DNA from: a virus
Reading direction: 5' to 3' (one strand)
DNA: 64,000 nucleotides
Virus record (IMG/VR): IMGVR_UViG_3300023174_000036
Location: 1 to 64,000 of that record
Shown: positions 56,201 through 64,000 of the stretch, piece after piece
Layout: the number at the start of each line of letters is the position of its first letter
Position numbering within the stretch: position 1 is the stretch's first letter
Notes under the pieces: generated by a model
The model's input: only the letters and a program-made list of their open reading frames with translations
The model's database searches: none
Told to the model about the DNA's origin: nothing
Made by a program: the position numbers and the translations under genes

Positions 56201-57844
56201 TTATGCTTCCTTATAGTAAACAATAGCCATGCCAGATCCAGCATTGCTCAATAAATTATCCAATATGCATGGTGGAAATGCCAGTGGTGTACTTGCCGCG
56301 CCATTACAGCAGTCAAAAGATCCGCCCCAACACACGCAAGTGAAATGACATTTGGATGTGCCGCCGCCGCCACCAAAACCAGCTTTGCTGGAAAAGTTAC
56401 AGCCGCCCAATCCACCTGAACCGCCTAGTGTTCCTGCACAAGTTAAGAATCCGCTGAATAATTTGTCCTTTAGTGCATAGGCCGCATCGCATCTGAATGG
56501 ATCTGCCAGTGCGCCAAGACAGCACAGCAATATCCAGTTTACTGAACAAGCTGGACTAGCGTCATTTACTGGATAAGCATCTCCCCATTGGTCTGCATTA
56601 CAACAGCGAAACATTGCGCCGCCTGTGCCAGCGCCTTCGCCTGAGTTTGCTGGACGACCCCAGAATGAACTCAATTGGGTTGGTTCGCAACACCAAAAAT
56701 AATTTGTTTCGTTAACATGACCTGGTGCTCCTACGCCGCTGATGTTACAAATGTCCCACCATGGATATGAGCATGGATCAAAACGTTTGGGATTAAAGTC
56801 AATTTTCCAATGTGCGCAACTAACACCATACGACTCGTTGTAACGACAGCGTTGCCACATGTTCCATCTTGCTGGCTGTGCTTCTGTAGCTTGAGTATTT
56901 GGGCCGCCCAAGCCGCCACAACCGCCCTGCCATTTGTGCATAGTACAAATACCTTCCCAGCTACGACATTGCATAGGTTGCGGAGTGTGACTGCCACCAC
57001 CACCACCAGCACCTGTTGGAGCACAGATTTGCCATAATTGACAATTGCCGCCTACAATTCCGTCATAGCCTGGACATACGCAGTTACAGCAAGTGAACTG
57101 CCAAACGGGTGCTGGACTGCCACCTGCATGTCCGCCGCCCACGCCACCACCGCCACCTGCAGTTCCGCCGTGACTGATAGTTCCTGAATTACAAACAATC
57201 ATGCCGCAACCACCTTGGCAGTGTCGTGGACTACCAGCTGAGCCGCCGCCAGCGTATGCTGCCACGCAACAACCATTTCGGGTATCGCCGTGATCAGCAT
57301 CTGTATATGAAAATACAACACAGTATCCACAGCAAGTTGTGGCATTTTGATAGATACAAGCACCACAATAATGGGTTAGTGATCCGTTACAGAAATTACA
57401 GTTAAAACCAGCACAGCCGCCGCAACTATTCCAGTTACCGCCTGATGCCGCACCTGGTGTACATGCTGCCGCGCCGCCAGCAGTGTGAACGCCTACGCTG
57501 TTACATGCAACTGATGAATCTTGACTCTGACGGCCTACCACAATAGTAAATGTTGTGGCACCTGGAGTAACAGCATGGCATTTGTCGCTGTATGCGCCGC
57601 CTGCTCCAGCAAAACCACAACAGTTTCCGTTGGTACAAACTGGTTTGCCACCACCACCCACAATTACAGTTCTTGCGCAAATAGCATTAGATGGTACTGT
57701 GTATGTATAAGTGCCTGGACGATCATATACTATTTTATATTGCCAGCACTCCTTACCGTCGTAATAAACTTTAGCACCCGGAACTTTTGGGGCTACTTTA
57801 GCAAGATTTTGTGCAGTTATATTAATTGGTACAAAACGTCCCAT
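56201..57844 (-). CDS. Gly/Cys-rich tail adhesin-like protein, copy 2 (547 aa)
   Basis: Paralogue of the 54572 gene: similar start (MGRFVPINITAQNLAKVAP), the WQYKIVYDRPGTYTYTVPS domain, and TFTIVVGRQSQDSS. Many glycine stretches (GGGGVGGGHAGG) and cysteine pairs (TTCCGYCVVF, FTCCNCVCPG) follow, and the conserved WGGSFDCCNGAASTPLAF end. Divergence is high in the middle but low at the end. Probably receptor-binding; duplicated tips could widen host range. It lies 3 bp upstream of copy 1. Confidence 0.7.
   Translation of the reverse strand: MGRFVPINITAQNLAKVAPKVPGAKVYYDGKECWQYKIVYDRPGTYTYTVPSNAICARTVIVGGGGKPVCTNGNCCGFAGAGGAYSDKCHAVTPGATTFTIVVGRQSQDSSVACNSVGVHTAGGAAACTPGAASGGNWNSCGGCAGFNCNFCNGSLTHYCGACIYQNATTCCGYCVVFSYTDADHGDTRNGCCVAAYAGGGSAGSPRHCQGGCGMIVCNSGTISHGGTAGGGGGVGGGHAGGSPAPVWQFTCCNCVCPGYDGIVGGNCQLWQICAPTGAGGGGGSHTPQPMQCRSWEGICTMHKWQGGCGGLGGPNTQATEAQPARWNMWQRCRYNESYGVSCAHWKIDFNPKRFDPCSYPWWDICNISGVGAPGHVNETNYFWCCEPTQLSSFWGRPANSGEGAGTGGAMFRCCNADQWGDAYPVNDASPACSVNWILLCCLGALADPFRCDAAYALKDKLFSGFLTCAGTLGGSGGLGGCNFSSKAGFGGGGGTSKCHFTCVCWGGSFDCCNGAASTPLAFPPCILDNLLSNAGSGMAIVYYKEA
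56259..56332 (-). repeat. 74-bp identical block, copy 2
   Basis: Same as 54627-54700. Confidence 0.95.
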
Positions 57845-57858
57845 TGCATTACCCCTTA

Positions 57859-58197
57859 TTAAGTTGTACTAGTTTCTATGCCGTATGCTACAGCACTAAC
57901 ACCTGTATTGCTTGCACGTACTGTGATATATTTGTTAGTTGAATCACAAACAATACCAGTACGCTCAAGTACGGAGTTTGCTGGAATAGTAACGTCATAT
58001 TCTAAAAATGCGTTATCAGCAGGAGCAGTGTTACCTGATGCTGATGTAGTTGTTAGTGCAATACGCACCTGGACTGCTGTTGCATTTCTATTACACAATG
58101 ATACGTTAACCACTGCAAATGTTGTTGCAGGGCAAGTATACAAATTTGTGTATGTTGCTGATGCTAAATCAGCGATTCCTAGTCTTCCTGTTGCCAT
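57859..58197 (-). CDS. Small virion structural protein (112 aa)
   Basis: The product MATGRLGIADLASATYTNLY, then TTFAVVNVSLCNRNATAVQV and IPANSVLERTGIVCDSTNKY, is of a type common among marine T4-like phages, encoded in fibre regions. It is a single beta-sandwich-like domain, perhaps a fibre cap or decoration. It lies between two large fibre genes and has AATTGGAGAATTAAA before its ATG. Confidence 0.65.
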   Translation of the reverse strand: MATGRLGIADLASATYTNLYTCPATTFAVVNVSLCNRNATAVQVRIALTTTSASGNTAPADNAFLEYDVTIPANSVLERTGIVCDSTNKYITVRASNTGVSAVAYGIETSTT

Positions 58198-58212
58198 GTT
58201 TTAATTCTCCAA

Positions 58213-61200
58213 TTATCTTAATAAGAAGTAGTTTAGTGCTAAGGGACTACCATCTACTCCCTGTGTAAAGTTTGCTCTATTCTTTATATTTATCGCCGCG
58301 CCTGTTGTATTACTTATCACATTTCCAGTAATTTGTAAATTACCAGCTACCAACGTATTTACGTTTACTGTAGATCCACCACCACCAATTTGGCTAGCAA
58401 TAAATGTTCTAATTGCTCGCTGTGTTGGTACGATATTGTCACTATTTGCAGTAAATGTACCGTCTGTTGAGAAACTGGTAATACTGGTATTTGAGCTACC
58501 CAGTGTAACAGCACCCAATGTCAGTGTTTGTAATCCGCTCAAGTTAAACGCATTGGCATTCAATGTGGCAATACCAGTTGACTGTTGAACTGTGAACAAA
58601 TCACCCACGTTAAAATTACCATCTTGGTCAGTACTGGTGTAGAACACACGACCACCGTTATTTTCAACAGTTTCGTTGGCCTGATCTGCTGCCTGGGTTG
58701 GTATACCTGGGTAGTTGGTTGTGGCAAAATTACCAGTTCCAATACTTAAGAAATCGTGTCCAGTTAAACGACATTGGCTATACAATATTCGCATGGTAAT
58801 AGCAACACCGTGTACGGGGCTAAGACTAATGCTCATGCTTGGGCTGAGTTGTAGGGCCGCACTGTAATTACCAGTACTACCACTTAAACTACTCACGCTG
58901 ACCAATTTGTAATAAGTTGCATTTCCGGCAAATTGTACGTTTGCACCTGGAGTTGGAACTGACGTCATTCCGCTGACATTTATGTATTGAGTTGTTTGGA
59001 ATATATCAGCAAATCCAACACCAGAAACGTTGGTAGTTGCTGTGGTATATCCAGTTCCTCTGTTGGTAAACGATGGATTACCCAATGCACCAATGCCCAT
59101 ACGCACTGTAAAGGTTGCGGCACTGGTTGCATTTGGATCAGTAATGGTCACCGATGGTGCAGTTGCATATCCACTTCCAGGTTCTATTAGTCTGAAACTA
59201 GCAATTTGTCCCGAAGCAATAACCACACGAGCTTGTGCTGTTGTAAAGTTAGGAATTGAAACTGCATTGGCGCTGGTTACTGTACCGCCAGCAATAACAA
59301 CCCAAGTTGGCAACGCCGCGTTTATCGTTATAGATCCAGTAGTGCTGGTATAGTTATTGCTCACAGTCCATGTACTGCTGGAACTGGTTGCAGTACCTGT
59401 CAAATTGGCCACTATTCTAGTGCCAGCACTGATTCCAATACCATTCAATGTTTGTCCAACCACAATGCCAGATCCAGTTGGAGCACTGGTCACTGTTAGT
59501 GTTGTGCTGGTAATGCTACCAGTAAAGCTGGTTTTTGTGTTACCAAATTCCAGTGCGGCCCATGAATCGTTAGTCAACGCACGACTAGTCCAGTTAATAC
59601 CATCCGGACTGCTTGCGGCAGCGCCCGCGCCAGACACACTGGTCCATGCACCAAGACTCAAATTGGCAATTTGAACAATTGGAGTCAGTGTTGCGCTGGT
59701 ACTTAATGTAACTTGATTATTAACAGGATCAACTGTGGCAATATAGTATGTTGTGCCTGAAGTTAATCCGCCCAAATATGAACCAGCTGTGGTTGGCACA
59801 GAGCCGCCAATGCCTGGAGCAACTGTGATACTATCGCCAAGATAACTTGTACTAATAATCAACTGGTTTGTAGCACTAAGAATACCAGTAATATAATAGT
59901 TGAAACTTGCACTTAGAGATGTTGCCAAACTGCCTGTGCTGGTGTCGCTGATTTGAGTAGTCCACTGTGCATTTCCTGCAGATCCACCATTTTGTAGTGT
60001 GATAACTGGTGTTAATGTTGGTGAAGCACTGACTGTAATATTAGCACCTGACACACTGGCCACATAATATAAGCGGCCGTTTACTAGTCCAAACTTGTCG
60101 TCAATACCAGTAGTCCATGCATCGTTACCGTTGATTAGTGTGGCAATTGGGCTTAATGTTGGACTTGTACTCAAACGCACATAGTTTCCGCTTGCACTTA
60201 CAGCCGCAACATAGTAAGGAGTACCTGATGTTAAGCCACCAAAGCCTGCGGCAAACGATCCAACAAAGCTACCTGCTGTTGTACCGCTGGTAAATGACAC
60301 CGCATTTCCAAAGTATGTTGTACTGACAGCAATCTGGTTAGTGCTTGGAACAGTTGCAATCACATAATATGTTGTGCTGTTGCTTAAACCACCAAATGTT
60401 CCGCTTGCTGGAGTAGTAAACTGTTCACCATCTTGTATGTGTCGAACACTATTCACTACCATCAAGTTAGCAGTACCTGTAATTGTTGTACTGGTTACGT
60501 TTGGACCTGTAAAGTAGTTAACTTGCCATGTTCCGCCAGCGCCAGTAATGCCGTTGATGTTGGAAACAATATAAGTTGGCTTGCTGATCACACTACCTGA
60601 AGTAATCATACTGCCAGTAGTGGTGTTTAAATAGCTGACTGTTGTTGCACTAGATGCTGTAACTACAAAAGTTCCGTTGTATCCAACAGGAGTTACACCT
60701 TGAATAGTAATCAACTGTCCAACAATTGGAGCAGTGGCACTTGAGAATGTAATAGTGGCTGTTGTGCCGTTACCACTGGTTGCTGTAACTGCATAATTTT
60801 GTGCAATTGGTATATTTGTACCAGTTAATATCATGCCTGGGAACGGTGCGCCAGCTGACACTGTTAATACACCAGCAGTTGATATTGTACTAGTAGTCAT
60901 ACTAGTTGTCTGTTGACCTAGTGTACTACCAACTGTTACTGATACAGCGTCAGTGACTGGTGTAATAACTTGTCCAACTGCGGCACTTACACTGTTGCTT
61001 AAACGTGCCCAGTTACCGCCTGATGCAGTTTCAAGAATAGTGGTAGTTGCGCCTCCCAGCACGTCACCTGCTCTAACAAGCCATGCACCGTTGGCATTTG
61101 TCAATGGTAATTCTGGAGTTAGAGTTGGGCTTGAGCTGAGTTTTACATAGTTACCAGTGACTGCTGTGACATAATAAACTGCGTTGGCCACATCGCCTGG

Positions 61201-64000
61201 CATTAAATTACCAAAACTTGCACCAACGTTCATAGGAACCACTAATCCAGTACCAGTACCAAGTGTAAAGTTTGCACCTTTAAATGTAGCACTGATTGCA
61301 ATAGTAGTTGCGTTGACCACTTGTGAAATATAATATGTTGTTCCAGCAACAATGTTATTGGAACTGCTGTTAAATTGCACTGGTGCACCAACTATCATGC
61401 CTGCTGTGCTTGGAACTGTGATTATGTTGTTAGTACCAGTAATAGTTGTTGATGCCACTGCAACTGTTGCTGATAAGTTAGTTTGCCATAATGATCCAGT
61501 GATGTTGTTTACCACATAGCATGGCTCACTGATAATTGTACCAGTTGTGGTCAATGCACCAGTTGCACTACTGTTAAATGTTACTTGTGTAGTTGAAGCT
61601 GTGGCCACGGTCCATGTACCGTTGTATGTTGTTGGAGTCATACCGCGAACAGTAATGGTTTGACCAACAATAAACGGAGTAGCACCTTGTGTTGCATAAG
61701 TCAGTGTCACAACTGATCCAGATCCTGATGATACTGTTACTGGAATACTCTGTGCTGTTTGAACACCAGTACCAGTCAATACCATACCCGCAACAGGAGT
61801 TCCCGAACCAACTGTTAACACACCCAGTGTATCTATGCTACTTGCAGTTAGAGAAGTTGTGGCATTAGTAGTGGCTGAAGCTATTACGCTTTGAGAAACT
61901 GCTGTTAAGAACAAGCTGGCGCCAGCAGTGATACCAGTTGCACTTGCAAGTAATAATTGATTTGAACCGCTGGCTGTTTGAGTTGCAGTTGTATTCACTA
62001 TTGTTGCGGTTGGCACAATTACGTTACCTTGCACAACACCAGTACCACTGCTGAGTGTGATTAAATTACCACTGCTGGCAGTCTGTTGAATACTTGGAGT
62101 ACGTGCGGCAGATCCTCCACCAAATGTTATATTTTGTCCCACTGTTAATCCAGCGGAACTTGCCACGTTAATGGTGTTATTCGTACCAGTCATTGCGGTT
62201 GCCGCAACTGCCAATGCTGTATTGGTTTGATAATTTACACCACTGATTGCAAGGGTACCTGTTGGTGCAAAACTGGTGCTGACTGTGTAAGTACCTGCTC
62301 CTCCCGACCCACCCACAAACGCTGTGATATAACCTGTCAAACTGTTACCGTAAATGGTGTTGGTTTGTGTGATATTGTGACTTATACTCAAAGTATAACT
62401 TAAACCGCTGAATGAAGTTCCGCCAGCAATGGCTGCGGTTGTTGCTGGAGTAATATAGTAAGTGCCTGCGGCACCTGGTGCATAGAAGTTGTATGTTCCA
62501 GAACCGTCAGCAATAAAGTTGTTTGACAATGTGATAGTTGTGCTGGCTATGCTAGTCACATAGGTGTTTGTTGGAATACCAGTTCCTGTAACTAACTGTC
62601 CGTTGGCAATACTTGCGGCACTGCTCACAACAAACTGATTAAATCCAGCTACCCCAAAACCAGCTGTTGCAGTCAATGTTGGACTAGCAACTGCGGCCAC
62701 ACTGCTGGTTACTTGTGCAGTTACAAATGCTGCCGAGCTGGTGATAGTTCCGCCAGTTCCAAGATCGTTTGTTAATGCACTGTAGAAACGTACAAAAGTT
62801 GCGGTACATGCTGAAACAACCCATGATGTGTTATATGCACTAACACTTGTACCTGTAATGTCAATACGTTGTCCAACAGCAAATGCCGCTGATCCAGTTG
62901 AAGCATAGTTTACCCTAACTTCAAGTCCGTCTGTTACAATGCTGGTGATGTTGAGAAACTGTGCTTGAGGAATTGTCGCAGGGCCACTTAGCACTGCGCC
63001 TGGAACAACAGACCCAACACCCACTGCACTCACAGTCATAACTACTGGAGTTGCAACTATGCTTGAAGTACTTGCAAGTGTTTGTGGAATATTCACAGTC
63101 CATGTGCTTGATGCACTTGTGCTGGTGCCTGTTAAGTTTCCAGTGATATAGTTCCCGCCAAGTACATTGTTTCTAGTAGGATCAAGTGTGCTGATGCTCA
63201 ATACCATACCAATGTTTAGGCCAGCACCGCTTGGTGCTGATGTCACAGTCAATATGTTACCACTGATACTGCCTGTAAATGTAACATCAGTACCTTTGGC
63301 CACACCAGCGAACCAGCTGGCAGTTGCTGCCGCTGTGATAGTTGTGCCAGTTGCAACGTTAGGGCCAGCAATAAACATACCGCTTGTTGGAGTTCCTGTT
63401 GTTGCACCTGGAATCGATAATGCTGTTCCAATAATTTGTTGGAAGTTTGATGTATAACTGTTGCCACTTAGAGCTTGTCCAAGTGCCACAGTACCAGTTA
63501 CTGTTCCGCCAACTGTTAATGTTGTTCCTGATACACTGCTTGCAGATGATGTAAATGCAGTAGTTCCAGTAATAAAAGTAGGAGTGCTTTGAACAAATCC
63601 AAATGTAGTAACTGTGGTTGTTAAACTGCTGGTAAATTGTATCTGACTTGTTGTTGGCGTACCAGTAACCGTCCATGATCCGTTGTAACCAGTAGGAATA
63701 GCACCTACAATTCTAACAGTTTGTCCAGTAACAAACGGAATAGTCTTTTGTGTGGCATATGTCACTGTTACTGTAGTAGAATTTCCGCTCATTGCTGTGA
63801 TAACAATGTTTTGTGCAGTTGTGACACCTGTGCCAGACAGCACCATACCCACTGCAAGGCTTCCAGATTGAGCCATACCTGGACTTAAAATTCCGTTGGC
63901 ATCAATACGAGATGTACCGCTCAATAATGCCACTGCTCTGTTGGCATTTGTTGTTGTGGTTGTTACTGTGGCTACTGATGGTACTATACTTTGTCCTGTG
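58213..64000 (-). CDS. Giant repeat-rich virion fibre protein (partial, more than 1920 aa)
   Basis: The frame stays open through the right edge, so the N-terminus lies outside; the GTG at 63933 is not the start. It is Gly/Thr/Val/Ser-rich. It has at least four diverged copies of a long unit such as VLSGTGVTTAQNIVITAMSG, FVTGQTVRIVGAIPTGYNG, SWTVTGTPTTSQIQF, and many YYV-x-x-V/I...ITLS units. The C-terminus, VFYTSTDQDGNFNVGDLFTV then QQSTGIATLNANAFNLSGLQ, is known from T4-like marine phage fibre proteins. Probably a long tail fibre or side fibre stalk. Confidence 0.75.
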   Translation of the reverse strand, partial: TGQSIVPSVATVTTTTTNANRAVALLSGTSRIDANGILSPGMAQSGSLAVGMVLSGTGVTTAQNIVITAMSGNSTTVTVTYATQKTIPFVTGQTVRIVGAIPTGYNGSWTVTGTPTTSQIQFTSSLTTTVTTFGFVQSTPTFITGTTAFTSSASSVSGTTLTVGGTVTGTVALGQALSGNSYTSNFQQIIGTALSIPGATTGTPTSGMFIAGPNVATGTTITAAATASWFAGVAKGTDVTFTGSISGNILTVTSAPSGAGLNIGMVLSISTLDPTRNNVLGGNYITGNLTGTSTSASSTWTVNIPQTLASTSSIVATPVVMTVSAVGVGSVVPGAVLSGPATIPQAQFLNITSIVTDGLEVRVNYASTGSAAFAVGQRIDITGTSVSAYNTSWVVSACTATFVRFYSALTNDLGTGGTITSSAAFVTAQVTSSVAAVASPTLTATAGFGVAGFNQFVVSSAASIANGQLVTGTGIPTNTYVTSIASTTITLSNNFIADGSGTYNFYAPGAAGTYYITPATTAAIAGGTSFSGLSYTLSISHNITQTNTIYGNSLTGYITAFVGGSGGAGTYTVSTSFAPTGTLAISGVNYQTNTALAVAATAMTGTNNTINVASSAGLTVGQNITFGGGSAARTPSIQQTASSGNLITLSSGTGVVQGNVIVPTATIVNTTATQTASGSNQLLLASATGITAGASLFLTAVSQSVIASATTNATTSLTASSIDTLGVLTVGSGTPVAGMVLTGTGVQTAQSIPVTVSSGSGSVVTLTYATQGATPFIVGQTITVRGMTPTTYNGTWTVATASTTQVTFNSSATGALTTTGTIISEPCYVVNNITGSLWQTNLSATVAVASTTITGTNNIITVPSTAGMIVGAPVQFNSSSNNIVAGTTYYISQVVNATTIAISATFKGANFTLGTGTGLVVPMNVGASFGNLMPGDVANAVYYVTAVTGNYVKLSSSPTLTPELPLTNANGAWLVRAGDVLGGATTTILETASGGNWARLSNSVSAAVGQVITPVTDAVSVTVGSTLGQQTTSMTTSTISTAGVLTVSAGAPFPGMILTGTNIPIAQNYAVTATSGNGTTATITFSSATAPIVGQLITIQGVTPVGYNGTFVVTASSATTVSYLNTTTGSMITSGSVISKPTYIVSNINGITGAGGTWQVNYFTGPNVTSTTITGTANLMVVNSVRHIQDGEQFTTPASGTFGGLSNSTTYYVIATVPSTNQIAVSTTYFGNAVSFTSGTTAGSFVGSFAAGFGGLTSGTPYYVAAVSASGNYVRLSTSPTLSPIATLINGNDAWTTGIDDKFGLVNGRLYYVASVSGANITVSASPTLTPVITLQNGGSAGNAQWTTQISDTSTGSLATSLSASFNYYITGILSATNQLIISTSYLGDSITVAPGIGGSVPTTAGSYLGGLTSGTTYYIATVDPVNNQVTLSTSATLTPIVQIANLSLGAWTSVSGAGAAASSPDGINWTSRALTNDSWAALEFGNTKTSFTGSITSTTLTVTSAPTGSGIVVGQTLNGIGISAGTRIVANLTGTATSSSSTWTVSNNYTSTTGSITINAALPTWVVIAGGTVTSANAVSIPNFTTAQARVVIASGQIASFRLIEPGSGYATAPSVTITDPNATSAATFTVRMGIGALGNPSFTNRGTGYTTATTNVSGVGFADIFQTTQYINVSGMTSVPTPGANVQFAGNATYYKLVSVSSLSGSTGNYSAALQLSPSMSISLSPVHGVAITMRILYSQCRLTGHDFLSIGTGNFATTNYPGIPTQAADQANETVENNGGRVFYTSTDQDGNFNVGDLFTVQQSTGIATLNANAFNLSGLQTLTLGAVTLGSSNTSITSFSTDGTFTANSDNIVPTQRAIRTFIASQIGGGGSTVNVNTLVAGNLQITGNVISNTTGAAINIKNRANFTQGVDGSPLALNYFLLR

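Noticed and set aside
56201-57862. Plus-strand frames opposite the Gly/Cys-rich genes
   Set aside because: They mirror the glycine and cysteine codons and have no start signals.
1-64000. Integrated prophage with attachment sites
   Set aside because: No integrase, no repeat pair flanking the region and no bacterial genes; a virulent T4-like genome explains everything seen.

Overview
The window looks like about 64 kb of a T4-like (myovirus) phage genome from an aquatic bacterium's phage. It carries the T4 replication and recombination core (gp41 helicase, gp61 primase, UvsW, UvsY, UvsX, gp32). It also carries packaging, neck and tail genes (gp16, gp17, gp4, gp13, gp14, gp15, gp18 sheath, gp19 tube). 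T4-type late promoters (ATAAATA) lie upstream of many genes. The gene content most resembles marine or freshwater T4-like phages rather than enterobacterial T4. Portal, major capsid and DNA polymerase gp43 are not in the window. No integrase, rRNA or CRISPR array was seen.

Layout. Bases 1-5114 form a rightward early-type region of small, mostly unknown genes, with two tRNAs (CAU and UCU anticodons), an HNH protein and an AAA+ ATPase. It contains nine sigma70-like promoters, all with exactly 17 bp between -35 and TATAAT. In seven of the nine the -35 box touches or lies inside the end of the preceding gene. Six genes share the ribosome-binding sequence GGAGCGA. Bases 4937-5114 are a structured non-coding stretch whose terminator loop carries the complement of that sequence, so it may be a trans-acting (or self-acting) regulatory RNA. 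Bases 5115-8950 are a mixed-strand accessory region. It includes a 23-codon gene that looks like a complete PQQ precursor peptide (pqqA), two tandem 2OG-oxygenase-like genes and a GNAT-like gene. Bases 9020-22655 are leftward replication and recombination genes. Bases 22800-41478 are head, packaging, neck and tail genes. Bases 41525-47739 and 53965-64000 encode large repetitive virion or fibre proteins. Bases 47832-53906 hold a degenerate HAD protein and a leftward set of enzymes: carbamoyltransferase, GT9-like glycosyltransferase, SGNH-like protein, 2OG oxygenase and two related unknown proteins.

Host inference. A phage pqqA would make most sense in a bacterium that relies on PQQ-dependent dehydrogenases, for example a methylotroph of the Methylophilaceae. 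This is inference from one peptide gene, not a demonstrated host.

The two most striking items are the pqqA-like gene at 5874-5945 (minus) and the anti-ribosome-binding-site RNA at 4937-5114. Others worth attention are a 192-residue miniature of the DnaE polymerase active site, a HAD-fold protein lacking its catalytic aspartates, and seven late genes whose start codon lies only 4-5 nt after the late-promoter box.
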